From: Xanthoparmelia taractica
Lineage: Eukaryota; Ascomycota; Lecanoromycetes; Lecanorales; Parmeliaceae
NCBI GenBank assembly: GCA_033085395.1
Contig: JANQBS010000087.1
Location: forward strand, 1 to 64,000
Reading direction: 5' to 3'
DNA: 64,000 nt
Below the pieces are notes generated by a model. It was not told the DNA's origin. It did not search any database and was given only the letters and a program-made list of their open reading frames with translations. The position numbers were made by a program, and so were the translations under genes. Positions 33,988-46,741 of this stretch are shown here, piece by piece; within the stretch, counting starts at the first letter, position 1, and each line of letters opens with the position of its first letter.

Positions 33988-36900
33988 TCACCTACTACTA
34001 CTTCTATTGAACAGTCTCAACGCCCCAAAAGCTATCACTCGGTACATTGTACCCAGAAGGAACAGAACCGCGAGGTCTACACTAAAGCGACCTAACTCGT
34101 ACCCCGTTCCCGACGCCGCCTGATCGATCTGGTAAAGGTAGCGATACGGGGTGACGTTCTCCGTGAAATAGGCTTCCGACAGCCATGTCCCGGGACTCGC
34201 TCTCCAGAGCCACGTCATGTGCCATCCTGTTACCGTGTGCAAACTCGGTCTGACGCCGCTAATGAGGCCGACTATGAGACTGGTCATGGTAGCAATCAGT
34301 GGTCCGTCTTCTCGCTTCGTCACCATTGAGACGCATGACGAGAGGCCGTAGATGCAGTAGAAATAGAGCATGTTGGCAACGAAAGCCGCGCCCCAAGATA
34401 TCCTAGGTGTTGCGAGATACATGAAAGGCATCGTGAAATGAAGATTCGATAGGACTATCCTAGGCAGTGTAGACAGCGCCTTCCCAAGGTAGTATGCGAA
34501 GCGATTATGCCCCGAGGAGGCTTCGCGGGCGTACATCAACTTCTCCTCGCCGAAAATCTTCACACCTGGTGAGCTTGCAATTATTCCAATGGCTAGACCA
34601 ACTAGCAATGACATCTCTGGCACTGAACTATAATCCGCGGACGACGAGAGAAGCTCATAAGGATGCAAGAAGATGCCACGGAAGTTAATGCCATTTGCGC
34701 TGGTTTCTGCAAGACCAAGAAGGAAGCCGGTGAGAACAGCGACGGCGAGTTCCGCATAGAAGCTGGATCTGAGTCTGTATTGTTGTAGGAAAGCGCGGCC
34801 AAGGCAGAAGTACGTCTGGCGATACCAGGGTGCGCCTCGCATTTGGACTGTTCTGTCCAAGGCAATCACCTCCCCTTGGATGGGGTATGGACCAGGGAGA
34901 CCTGTCGCAGTCTTCATGGCGTCTTGTCGGTATCTCCATTGCTCGATCAGATGCGAAACATCTGTGTCGCCCAACTTCTTGTATAGATGCCCCTGACCTG
35001 CGATAATGTCCATGATAGTGTCCGCTGGATTGTGACCTTCGGGGAAGCTGAACCCACAGTCTTCGAAGTATGCCTGGGCGTCTGCCTCCTTGCCTGAATA
35101 CACCACTCTTCTCGCACCAAGTAATAGAATGCTGTCGAGGGCTTCGAAGATTTCGTGCCGTGGCTGGTGAATTATCGTCACAACAGTGATGCCCAAGCTT
35201 GAAACAGCCTTTAGTATCGACATAGTGGAGGAAGCAGACGTAGCATCCAGACCTGATGTTGGCTCATCCAGGAACAATGCCATCGGAGCAGCGGCCAGCT
35301 CCATACCAATACTGACACGCTTGCGCTCCCCGCCAGATATTATCGGTGCAGCTGTACTGCCGACGCGCGAATCCTGAACATGCGAAAGCTTCAGACACTT
35401 CAGTACAAGGTCTACATGTGTTTGGATATCTTTGTCGCTCAAGTATGAGGGCAATCGTATCCTGGCAGAATGCAAGATATTTTCGCGGACGGTCAGCTCG
35501 GGCACGACAATATCGTCTTGAGGCACGTAGCCAATGACCTTTTTGTATTTGGAGGAGACGCCCGCACTTCCGTTGATTTTAGTCACACCTCCTGTGTGCG
35601 AGTGCTTGCCCATGAGCACGTTCACAAAGGTCGACTTGCCAGCTCCAGAAGCCCCCATAACACCCCAAAAGCTTCCGCTGGTGATCTCGCCTGTGACTTG
35701 AGCCAACAGAGGCTGGCTGCAGCCTTTTGGCTGGAAGCTAAGATTTTCGAATTCGAAGGAGAGACCAATACTAGCAGCAATGGTACTTCTTGACAGGGAC
35801 TTAACGAATTGCTGTATAGTGGAGTCTGGTCTGTCATTATTCGCAGTGTAGCTTTCACCAAAAGCAAAATCGTTCTCCATTGCGGCCAAGAAACTTGTAT
35901 TGGCTCGTCTCACTCCGGATATCCTAGATTCTAAGGGAATACTGCACTCGTGGACAGGAAGGTATTGTTCGTTATAAATCCCCAGACCGGAAAACGTGAG
36001 TGCCTTCCTCAACCGTTTTGCCCCTTTTCCACCATCGCGGCGACTTCCACGACTGCCATTCCAAGAAACCTTTGAAACCAGTATAGCAGCTACGAGTATA
36101 ACATCTAAGATGATCAGCAATATGGGAGGCAGCAACGATCTGTCTCTGTAACTGCCAGGAGGACATAGAGCACCGAAGCTGCATTTGGTAGGCTTATAGG
36201 CGCCTATCGAGCAAAAGTGGCCAGAGGGGCATTCGATTTGCTGCGCACCTCCCGGCGGGCAGTAGTTCCCTATTTTGCAGACGACGGGCTCATAAGGGCC
36301 CATGGGAGGGGTAGTTCTCCCCGTAAGCCTGGCCTCTTGCGCAAGGGGAGATGGCGGACAGTAAGTTGGTGGATGTGCGGCTGTGTTGTTCTGACCTGCG
36401 ATTGGTGGAGTGATCAGCGTCGGTTTTATGGCTATTCTACGCAATTGGACTGCCGCACTTACAGAAGAAGCCAAGATTGCAACCTGTCGCATTCCATTCA
36501 CTAGCGTTTTGAATAGTAAGCGGTACCATGCCTGGCTGCCAGCACGGGCTCAACGACTCCACTCTAGATGTCGTCGCGAATCTGTAGAAGGCTGATGATG
36601 CTTTGGTGTCATTTTTGCCAGAGCAGGTCACGTCTCCGAGATCCGCGGGTTCATTAGATGAAGTGATTGCCACAAACTCCGCCTTCTTTCCATAACCCTG
36701 TATGGCATACGATGTAGTGACATTCGGAGGGTTGCTGTCGGAATTGGGTGAGTCTCGGAGCGATGCGGGATTTGTTTGGTTAAGTGCGAAGAACCACTTC
36801 CCCGTCTGTCCTGAGTAGATGTTGGTGGTCGTATTGGCAAGGCATCTCCACGCTTCTGTGCTCAGCTGTTCTTGCAGAGCACATGTGCATCCTCCGTCAT

Positions 36901-36991
36901 CGATCAAGGTTGGCCCTGTCGGTTGAGCTTCTGTTACACCTGAAGGGTTGTCCTGAGAAGATATGATTTTTGAGACATCTTCATCTGCCAT
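33988..36991 (-). CDS. ABCG-family transporter with Cys-rich ectodomain
   Basis: Two exons, 36,991-36,463 and 36,395-33,988, with a 67-bp intron (GTAAGT...ATCGCAG), giving 978 residues. The N-terminal ectodomain has CTCALQEQLSTEAWRCLANTT, GKWFF, ASEWNATGCNLGFFC, then CPP-type cysteine repeats (YCPPGG, CPSGHFCSIGAY, CSFGALCPPGSY). A first membrane helix (PILLIILDVILVAAILV) lies near residue 265. The single nucleotide-binding domain has Walker A GASGAGKS near 420, signature ISGGERKRVS near 530 and Walker B LFLDEPTSGLD near 553. The rest holds about six membrane helices. This is the fungal half-transporter type resembling plant ABCG24/28; substrates are unknown. Such proteins normally begin with a signal peptide. 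The ATG at 36,991 lacks one, so a 5' exon ending at the AG just before TTAGTCAATCGC (near 37,004) may be missing. Confidence 0.88.
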
Positions 36992-37434
36992 TGCGATTGA
37001 CTAACTGTGTGGTTAGCAGACGTTCATGAAGTTTCTCTGACCGTGCGAGGTTAAAAGTGTCGAAGATGGAAGGGAGTAATGCCGTGGTGTTGGGACATGG
37101 CGGCGGAGTGTTGATATGAACGGGTACTCGCAGTCGAGCTAAGCCTAGCGGATAAACCAACATCATGGTGTTAATGAGAAATTCTAACCATGGTCCGCAG
37201 CTTTCTCCGCACGCCTCATGACTCCCTTCGTCGCCACTTGAGATCGCCACTTGCGCTTTCTCAGTTTGCGATACATGACTTGAACCTGATGAGCTTGCTG
37301 TTCACTGTAGCCATGCCCAGCGTGTATTTGCTTGAATGTCATCGTATATCCGGAAGCATTGGGGTTGAGATACTTGGAAATGATTAGAGCCCACTGTGAC
37401 CTGACGCTGCGCATTAGAAGAACAGAGTGATGGA
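36992..37434. other. Intergenic, possible 5' exon of ABC transporter
   Basis: A CACACAG acceptor-like site lies near 37,004-37,010 on the minus strand, just before the transporter ATG. The upstream frame (to 37,250) lacks a clear signal peptide. No other gene seen. Confidence 0.35.
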
Positions 37435-37442
37435 CTAATAAA

Positions 37443-38353
37443 GGGAGGTGATACGTGTACACCCCCTTTCCCTACATGTACACCCCCTATTTTCCTACAT
37501 ATACACCCCCCTAAATCAGGTTAGTGCGGGAGAAAATTGCGAAGACTCTTGGTTGGCATCAGGGCAAGCTTTCCCACGTCTCTCTCATCAAATAGTGATT
37601 ATTTAAGACCTCGCAATTGAATCATTTGAATATTCTACCATAGTCGCATCTGATTAGCTGGCTTCCTTCTCTGCTTGCTACTAGAAATACGCCCAGCGGA
37701 CTCACATAATTACCCTATTTCAGCTACCCATCCTACACCTGAAAAGATCCAAACATGCCCTCGTTGCCCTGCATATAGGCTAATCCACGTCCTCCTCGAA
37801 TGGTACCTCTTAACATAGCTATTCCACCTCATATAGCACCTAAACCTCCTCGTACAGCAGCAGTAGCATAGAAGGCGTCTGAAGCAGCCGTCTCCTCCTC
37901 GTTAGCCACCTGACTGGCTGTAATTGATGGATCGTGACCGCCAGCAAGGCCGCTGCCACGCGCACGGCCACGGCTACGGCTACCTCGTGTGCTGACTGAT
38001 GCGTTGTTGCTGCAACTCCGCAGGGCTATTAGGCCTGCCCTTGGTACGCGCAACAGCTGGTTCGTGAACAGCAAGTAGACCCTTTGCGTTATAGATGTCC
38101 CGTGCTTTGAAGAGGGGATCCTCTTCATTATCCTCGCGGTGTAGACTGAAATAATCTGTGCAGGCGTCGAATGACTCTTTGTCTGCGTAACAATTGATTG
38201 CTTGATCTCTGGAGTTAAGGCTAGCTTTCGTAGAGAAGGATGCGCTACTTGGAGGGCCTAATTAGGTTAGCGTGACCTGATCTGGGGGGGTGTATATGTA
38301 GGAAAATAGGGGGTGTACATGTAGGGAAAGGGGGTGTACACGTATCACCTCCC
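37443..38353. mobile_element. 911-bp non-autonomous TIR element, 8-bp TSD
   Basis: Terminal inverted repeats of about 84 bp (37,443-37,526 and 38,270-38,353) begin GGGAGGTGATACGTGTACAC and are almost identical. Each contains three spaced copies of ACRYRTACACCCCC (left: 37,453, 37,474 and 37,497). The flanks carry the perfect octamer CTAATAAA at 37,435-37,442 and 38,354-38,361. This fits a hAT-like or other 8-bp-duplicating superfamily. The TIR sequence differs from that of the 7.8-kb hAT. Inside, the minus strand about 38,200-38,000 reads DYFSLHREDNEEDPLF, YNAKGLLAVHEP and ARTKGRPNSPAEL, which looks like the tail of a lost transposase. GC content is balanced, so RIP has hardly touched it. Confidence 0.85.
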
Positions 38354-38361
38354 CTAATAAA

Positions 38362-40388
38362 AGTCATTCCCTATTTTAGGAATTCAATCCAAACTACTTT
38401 AGGCATTAGTGCTGCAAAGGTGTGCCAGAGGGAGCCTTTCACTTAGATGACAAGGAATTCTTCACAACATTGAAATACGTCTCTCTTCCATAGCCTTTGC
38501 TCACTCGCTTATGTTTTTCCAATAGCTGAAACTATGTATAAATATTGACTTTCGCTCAGGTCCAAGGGTCTTTTGTATTAGGTGTTGACTTACAAGACTT
38601 CTCTGGAAAACTGTCCGAGTTTGGCTTCAACTCAATAGCGGCTTGGCTCGCCATTCATAGCTGAACACATGCTACTAAGCCGGAAGCGAAGATCAGCCGT
38701 GCGGGACGATGGATGATCCTGACTTGGGTTGTTCTGTTTTTAGCTCCTCCTTTTCTCGTTGGGAGCGCTAAACAATCACGAACGGCATGGTTCTCTGTCA
38801 TCATCCAACACCCTTCGGATATGTTGTCACGGTTACAGAATCCCCCCCCAATCATTCCTGGGCAGGCTGGCTTCGGCAAGACGTGGACCACATCTACTGA
38901 CCCTTTTCCAGCGATGCAAAACATTCAGACGTTGACTAGAGACACTGCATGTGCTGTAAGAAGGAGGAACATCCGGTCCGTATAACAGGATATCTTTTCA
39001 TTCTCGCTATTGGCGTAATGCTAGACATTGTGTTTCCTCCCAGGAATACCCAAATGCTAAGATGGAATGCGACCTTGGTTGGGCCAAATTGAGAACGCAT
39101 CAAGGTAGAAGGCTCTTCATTCTAAGCTTCTTTTGGCATGTCCAGAGCAACATCAAGGTGCCCTGATCTAGATCGCATAGTGAGATACGGGAGTACGATA
39201 CGGCCGGCGAAAGCCATCCTTGCAATATAAGTTTGTGATAGGGGCGAAGACTCCACTTTCCGCCGGATATTTTCGAGCAATAGCCACAGAAGTAAGAAGC
39301 ATCAGGCTTGCCCTTTAAAAGCTTGAGACAGCGCACCAGTCTTAATAATACTTGAAGCTCAAGCTCCGCTGACTGTGCTGTACTGAGTGGCCGCCTTCTC
39401 TGGTGTGAGCTGCCAGTCGAATGCCACCCATATTGGGTAGATGACATGCATTATAGTCCGTTGGTGTGTTGGCCACGAATATGGACTTAGCGCTTCATCT
39501 TCTTGGCTTCCTATCCTCAGTTGCAACTGGCGAATAGTGACTTCATGGAATCACTCCAGGACCATGTAAGCCATCACGCGTTCTTCCGTGGCCAGGGCAA
39601 AGATCGGTTTTAGGATGATGGGGGTGAAAAGATCCACTTGATTCTGCTATTCAGGTGAAGGATACTTCGTGGCAAAATTACAATACGGACAAAACAGAAT
39701 AGGATATTCAAAGTCCCACGGAAGCGAGGCCAAGCTATTCATGCTGTGCCCCTTGTATGTTATCAGAATTGATGAGATGGCATCACACTCCTTATCTGGT
39801 GCTCTTCCAACAGGAAATGATCACCTGTCGAAGAGGACTTCCTACCGGTCAAGGTTTTGGCCCGACTTCCATATTGCCCTCAAAGGGTTAGGGCTAGGGC
39901 GGTGCTATAAGAGCACAATGAAAGACTGAAACAACAAGCCAAGGACTTAGCAGCATTAATCTTCGCTGCAATACACTGATTGGGTTGAAGGCCATATCAT
40001 AGTTGCTGACGGCTTGGCCAATATCTCAGCATAAGGCCACTTATTCGGCTACCCCAAGCGCAGGCCTGACAGACGCAATGCAGAACCTCTGGGCCATCTC
40101 GGACACGAGCCCGATAGAGCTGTTAGCTTCTGCGTAGATATTTGCATGTAGGCCTCCTATCTCTTCGTCTTCCGAACCATTAATCTTCTTTTCTGACATA
40201 TATACAGAGTACGAAGTACGCCGCCCATTTTGCGGGCTGGTCGAGACCCCACATATTCCAAAAGCCATACGATCTCACTCTCGTATACTCATTTCTGTTG
40301 CTATTCTACCTTTGTAACGCGTTCTGCCTGAGAATGGAACCAAAGCCGGATTGTGATTGACGTCTGATAGCCTCGAGGATCGAAGAGC
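38362..40388. other. Intergenic, likely gene debris
   Basis: No convincing frame. The minus-strand frame 39,100-39,447 and the plus-strand frame 38,713-38,985 lack domains. A telomere-like GGGTTAGGGCTAGGGC lies near 39,885-39,900. Confidence 0.4.
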
Positions 40389-40862
40389 TTGCGCAATATG
40401 AACCTGGATGAGTGTGGTTGTCGATACCTCCTACCTGTCCCGGAGATGATCCGAAAAGAAAGAACCTGGGCAAGACATGGGACTGCCATGGATACGCAAA
40501 CTCAAGGGCTCATCTATGGAGGTGGTAAGCATCTGATAAATATTTTCATAGCCTGGCTTGCTTTACATCTTATGAACTTTATATAGGGCTGATCTCGGAT
40601 GGGCCTGGAGAAAGACTCTCCAAGCATGTGACATTCCCCAACTGGCTTGGCAGTACAGAGACTGGCTCAGTCCATTCATACATTGCAGATGAAGATGCAT
40701 GGCAGTACTCTTTGCAGCAGTACGAGGAGATCAGGACGGCCTTCGCACCCCAGAATTTGAGAATTGACCTCCAGGTACGCACTCCATCCCTAATGGATTT
40801 ACTCGCCTTTTCGGATCTGACCGACACAGCTGGCTCAAAATTATCAAAATGCGTTGCCGGGT
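40389..40862 (+). pseudogene. NRPS-like adenylation-domain relic
   Basis: Splicing out 40,525-40,586 (GTAAGC...TATATAG, 62 bp, phase 1) joins QTQGLIYGGG to LISDGPGERLSKHVTFPNW. Then LGSTETGSVHSYIADEDAWQY follows. The GSTETG block and the downstream acidic-aromatic DAWQY resemble the A5 region of fungal NRPS-like or reductase-type adenylating enzymes, where a GGG-L motif precedes it. The surviving piece is about 137 residues out of an expected 500 or more. No TGD, carrier or thioester-reductase motif follows. It is therefore a fragment. Confidence 0.42.
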
Positions 40863-43800
40863 AGTCGTGAACACCGGTTACGTCTCCTCGAAGTAACAGC
40901 AGCTTCCGTAAATGCCTTAGCAGGCATTATATATGCATCTTTTCACCCGGATACCCAAATGAAACCTCCAAAGCCGCCAGAGGGACATTTTTTGGCAGTT
41001 CCGTCACACTGACCATTTCTATGTTGATTTCTACCATACGAGCTATGATTTGTTCGAAAATTACCCATTTAGTCTATTGAACGTTGTAGGGTACTGGGCC
41101 GAGGCTGAGCTCTTTGGGGGAGTTGTGCTGTTGGAGCGAGGAAGATTAGGCTCTGAAGTCCATTTGATCCTACAGACTACTACCAATACCTAATGCTTAC
41201 AACTACCAGATCATCAACGCCTTCCTGCACCCGCAAAAGGAAACATATGCCTTCCAGCTATCAGAAAAACAAGTCTATCATTTCGCGGACCTAGGAATAG
41301 CAGGTGATGCCGCTAGAAGCGCTGGTGCAGAGACCGTCCTGCCGTTTGCCGAAGAATCAGACGCCCGCACAGAGTTTACTTTCGCCAGGCCGGAGGGCCA
41401 CCACTCCGTATCTCCAAGAATTTTTATGATCAACAGCCCTTATCGTACGAGCCAGAGGTACCCAGCTGCGTTATCACGGAAGGTGACCCAAGGGCTGCGG
41501 CAATGGAGGAGATGGTGACGATCATAGTGGCAAGAGGATGGAACAAGACACCTCCAAAGGATTGACGGCCTTACTCCCCGAACCGGCTTTCGGGAATACA
41601 TTTACGCTAGTGGACGGTCCTGCCCTCTCGTCGGAAAATGATCTACCCTCGGCGAGCAATATAAGGCCGTTAAAGAGAGAGCTTCGAACGGTCGAGATAC
41701 TATTCTTTGCTCGACTCATCTTTCACTCAATACCCATTGGTCCCACCCTAGGTCTATTCCTGCTTGGCATTTGCTATCACCTTGGTTCATCGAGCACTGG
41801 GATGAGGTTCTAATGTACAATGGCGCTTTTGATTAGCGTCCTTCATAGAGTACGAGTTTGCATGCAACAATCATCTTCAAGATTCATCAGTCACAAGCCT
41901 TTAGGGGCCCAACCATCCGTCGACAAACTGATCCTTCATCGCAAAGTGTGTCCTTGCGTTGGTTTGGTAGTGACTGAAGCTTTCTCACCACAACTCCAAG
42001 CTTTCCCTACCGTCCTCAACGACAGATATAATGATCCCCAGCTACCCTTTCCCCACATCTCTTTTACACACCTTTGCTTGCCCTTACCCGCACACCTTGC
42101 TTCCCACACCTAGCCGTCCCACATACCTCCAGTTGCACGTCTGTCAGCGCCCCCATATCTCTCACCAAAGCTGTAGTCCAGCGCCTACATTCAGGCGCCA
42201 TTACCCTCTCTCAGCAACGCTGCCATCCCCGTCCCCAACCTCAATTACTCCCCAAGTCAGCTGCATAAATGACCACAAGAGGCATCCCAGCTGGACGCCA
42301 TGGAGCATTCTGTATACTGGGCGTCTGAATGTGACACCGTGAAAAGAATCACATCCTGCCCGTTCGAGCTTGACGCCATGGAATACTACGCAGAATACGG
42401 TAGTATTTCGCAACAAACCACTACTGTTCCTCTCGACCGTACAATGCCTTCCCGCTTTCCACACCATCCTCCAAGATCAAGCTCACACATATCCATACCA
42501 ATCAACACGCACACCCTCACGCACTAACCTAACACCCAGCCATCATCCCTTCCGGCTCTGTATCAACATGGCCCTATCGTCTCATCCAGCTCCACCCCAA
42601 TTCTTCTCCGATGTTCCATTTGATGCTACTGTCTTCACCATATAGCACTGATATGCAAGAGGAAAGTCAGACTATTGTTACTCGCGGGGTCAAGAACGAC
42701 GGATCGATGAACATCGCATTGGCGAAGCCTGAAGTGTGGCTGACTTAATGGAGACTTGCTGTCAGGCCAATGTACAGTCTCCGTCGCAGCCTGTTTGGTT
42801 CAAGACTACGTGCTCAGACGGTGGGAAGAGTGGATGGGAGCTGTACAGAGGGCGGTGCAGAGGAGTGATGGAAGGGATTATAACGTTCGCGGTATCTTTC
42901 TTCTTCTTTTTTAGCTTGGCAGGATGCAAATAAGCAAGTAGGGATGTCGGGTAACATAAATGTCGATCAGCATGCGAAACTTTTTAGATATTTTGTCAAG
43001 GATCATATAAATTCCAATACCATGCCAATCCCACGGTTTCCCTCTAGGTGGTGGAAGTGAAGGTGGCAACATAAAATGAATCATCTGCGCCTAAACCGTC
43101 AAAGTATGCACCTTTCAAGAACCTACAAATAATTACCCGACGTCTTCAGACTTGGCCTGTACCTTCTTTAAAGCTTATACAAGATCTCTGATAAACTTGA
43201 AACTTTTCGCAAAAGTCATTAGTGAGCACTCAGGGTGTGCAATTTTAGGCTGACCACCTTCATTTTTACCCACCTTCGTCAGTCAATAATGGTCACAAAA
43301 CGGCCCCGGGAAGTTGCATATGCGACCACATACCCCACCTCCCCCACGCTGCCTTTGGCCGGAGAGTGTCCAACGAAGAGGTCCACGCGGCCAAAAAGTA
43401 CACTCGCGGACTTAAGCCACCCTCGGAACGCCACCAATCGAGTGCTGCCCAACATTCAGAGTCTGGAGCCGACCTTCCGGTAGCAAATCAATCGCGTTCC
43501 AGGAGAAAAGGATAGGCGAAGTGGATGCGAAAACGGAGGGACTTATCATGCACGTAAGCAAACGGTTGCAGGGTGGGTCAAATCCACCAATGTGGGTGGT
43601 TTCGATTATCAGAGCTTTGCGACCCGGGCTTGAAAAGGCAGTTCTCTGGTATTCACCGCCTAAGGCTGGGAATTGGACATTCCTGCACAATATTACCGTA
43701 TCCCAGAACCAGATTCCAGGCCTTGGTCTTGTTGAGAGGTACCTAGAAAGTCACACCCCATTCTGATTTCAAAGATTTTCCCGCTTATGAGATGTTCCTG

Positions 43801-45035
43801 CATCGTGACCTCCACAAGGCTGTCATTCAGTGTACTTCCTAGGGTCAGTCTCTGCGTCATGCGCTAGATGATTCCTAATCTCGTGATCATCTTGGCAGCC
43901 GAGGCAGGGCAGTTAGTCGGTACATGTTCCCAAGTATCACAAGTCAGTCTCTCCCGTCAGTCAAAGCGCACGTCCTGCTTTGATTAGGAGCTATGACATA
44001 GCCTTCGGGCGGGGCAAATGTGCCAGTAGGCATCATGAAAGATGCTGTGGTGAAATGGAAGTATCGCTGGGTTTGAGCGGAGCCCCGCAAATACAGCACC
44101 AGTGAGCATAGCTTCTGCCTATTAGTCAGCCTTGATTGAGAGGGATCGTGATAGTAGATAGATGTTGGGGTTTGTTGTAAAGTGCTAGTTTTTCATATCT
44201 GTGCATACCGCTTTCCTCAGAATGCGAGGAAAAAAAAGAGACCCCTCTATACGAAGTAGTTGTACCTTAGGGTTAGGGTTATGTCTTTAATCGGGACGCT
44301 ATTGCCATCTCAAGTCTAGCGTCAAAAACAGCCGAGGCCCGTTCCTAGGCTTGCCGCTGCGGGGGAGGGCTTGGCATATCAAAACAAAAAAAAGCCTTAC
44401 CTCCCCCCACCACCCACTTTTGATCATGTGCGGTGACAATCGATAGGGGCGCTAAGAAGCAAAGTAGCTTGATAGTCACGTGATACCATTTTGCCTTGTT
44501 TTGCCTAATCACTCTTCCCCTCGGGCAATACTCCAGAATCAGGTAAAGTCTCCTACTCCTTCGTCTGAGCCTCACCAACCCATCTGCAATTCTACGCCTA
44601 TCGCAATCCTCCGAGGCAGATTCGCGCAACATGTCTGACCATTGAACGCGTGTAGAGGAGTCGTGGAATCGCCTGTACTCTACGTCACGCGTGGGGAGAT
44701 AGGGTTGCCTATGTGTCAGCCTGTGATTGTCGACTCTTCTTATTTTATATATATCAAAAATGGCCGCCAAATTATTTGACTTCTTACATGATCCTAAAAC
44801 ACGGAATGTAACCCTCTGATATCGGGATACTTTCTAGGTACACTCTACTAAGCTTTTACCGTTGGCTGGGGTACAGTAAGCGATCTGATCCGGCATCGAA
44901 ACTTTCCGAGTCAAAAGAGCATTCCTCAATCCGAGTGGTAGTATCCTTAGCATCATCCAATACAAGCCTTGCATGCTCGCAAATCAAAGCTCCATATCGG
45001 GCGCAGGCATCACCAGCTATCTCATACCCCCATAC
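40863..45035. other. Long stretch with relics, no supported gene
   Basis: Between 41,209 and 41,813 several plus-strand frames look protein-like in pieces (SCVITEGDPRAAAMEEMVT, LKRELRTVEILFFARLIFHS) but shift frame repeatedly, so this is probably an unrecognised decayed gene. 42,000-42,650 is pyrimidine-rich low-complexity DNA. The telomere-like TTAGGGTTAGGGTT is at 44,267-44,280. The remainder shows nothing. Confidence 0.4.
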
Positions 45036-46741
45036 ATGGGTAACATCGGAGGCCGCAGCAACGGCTGCATTACATGCCTTAGGAAACGGATAACATGCGG
45101 TGAGCTTCACGTGACATAAACCCTGGCGGTGCACCCTCTAATATCTGCACAGATGAGAGAAAACCTGTCTGTTACACATGTAACGTTGCAGGTCTCACTT
45201 GTGAGGGTTACAGAAGCTTGCCTATCACCTTTGATCCATATGTTCAAAGAACCAATCAAGAGGACATGGCCCAGCGGCCGACGCCAAGGCAGCAAGCTTC
45301 CGGGGCGGATGAAGAATTTACAATCGAGGACCACAATCCCGCTACCCTTGTAGCCTCGTCTTCACGCGACACTTCGCTTGCGAACCACAATGGTGTCAAG
45401 ACACTTATTAGAAGACCGCCACGAGGCAGGCCTAGGAAAATCCTGCAAGAGGCAAAGACAGCCGCCAATAAAACAGCCAGGAAAAACACCTCCGACCGAA
45501 ACCCGCGTCCGCCCTTCGAATTGGATTACGCCGCTTTCCAAGAGCCTATTTGTGTCACGTTTCTTGTACAAAAGTTGCTTGGGCACCTGGACACTGGAAA
45601 AAAGTCACTTTTACCAGCTTGGAATGTGGACAATGTCTCCGGCACCGCAAGGGATTCAGTAAATGCATTGGCTCTGGCTTTCTTTGGCAAAGCTCATCAT
45701 CAACACAACATAGTTTACCAAGGCGCCGAATGCTACGGCAAAGCGCTGAAAAAATTGGCGCATGATCTGGATGATCCGAATGCAAAGTGGTCCGCTTCCG
45801 TATTACTGTCGTGTATTCTTTTGGCTCGCTACGAATTGGTGGCATCGACGGGCTCTGCCGGCTGGATCCGGCATGCAGGCGGCGTCGAACGTCTAATTGA
45901 ACTGCGCGGACCATGGCGCCATCAATCTCCCCAAGAGCGCCAGTTCTTCGAGGCTGCTCGGCCTATAATTGCCATCAAAGCAATCACAGACTGTAAGCGG
46001 ACCTTTCTCGAGCAGCAGGACTGGCTCACAATCCCCTGGGCCCAAGACCCCAGCCAAAAGTCTTACATGAACCAGCTTATGGACATATTCTGCATCATAC
46101 CCGGTCTGCTCGAAGACTCCAAGCGGCTGCACACCAGTAAATCGTTTGTATGGGACTTCATGGCTCCGACAAGCCTAGCTACAGGTTCCTCAACTGCGAC
46201 ACAAGATCCTTGGCTTGTTGCGTTACGTCATCGAACGCAAGACTGCTACGCAAAATTACAGAGATGGAAGGAGACCTGGGATAGGTGCTACCCATCAGCC
46301 ATACACCCGGTGAAGCCATCCCACTTCCCACGTTCCGACCTCAGATTCCCTGAGGATATCTTCAGCTACGCCCTCGACTTCCCCAATTTTCAACGCGCCT
46401 GCGAATACCAGCTATACAACACACTCGTCTTCTTCCTAGCCAGTCTGATGCTCTCCGTTCCCCCAACGTCCCAGGGCGATTTCCTATCGCCCCCCTCTGT
46501 CTCAGATCTTCTTACCCAACGCTTTAACTCCGCATACGACGTCTGCCGCACTGTGCCTTACGATATGTTCGATAAACACGGTGGTGGCGGCCCATATTTG
46601 CTGCTCTTTCCCCTTCTTACCAACTTGAGGCTTTTTGGGGAGGGGAGCGACGAAGGCAAGTGGATCAAACATGTGTTGGCGAGCATTGCGGAAAGATGGG
46701 GGTTGGAAGGTGAAAGGAAATACATGACGCCTGAAGGGTAG
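45036..46741 (+). CDS. Zn2Cys6 transcription factor
   Basis: Two exons, 45,036-45,099 and 45,153-46,741, with a 53-bp phase-1 intron (GTGAGC...GCACAG), giving 550 residues. The intron lies inside the zinc cluster: exon 1 supplies CITCLRKRITC and exon 2 supplies ERKPVCYTCNVAGLTCEGY. Together they form C-x2-C-x6-C-x6-C-x2-C-x6-C, the Gal4-type binuclear cluster at residues about 12-39. A basic GRPRK stretch follows near residue 90. The body (SVNALALAFFGKAHH, ASVLLSCILLARYELVASTGSAGWIRHAGGVERLIELRG) is typical of the fungal-specific transcription factor domain 2 family. It is a nuclear regulator with unknown targets; no adjacent cluster suggests one. Without exon 1 the protein would lack half of its DNA-binding domain. 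Confidence 0.88.
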
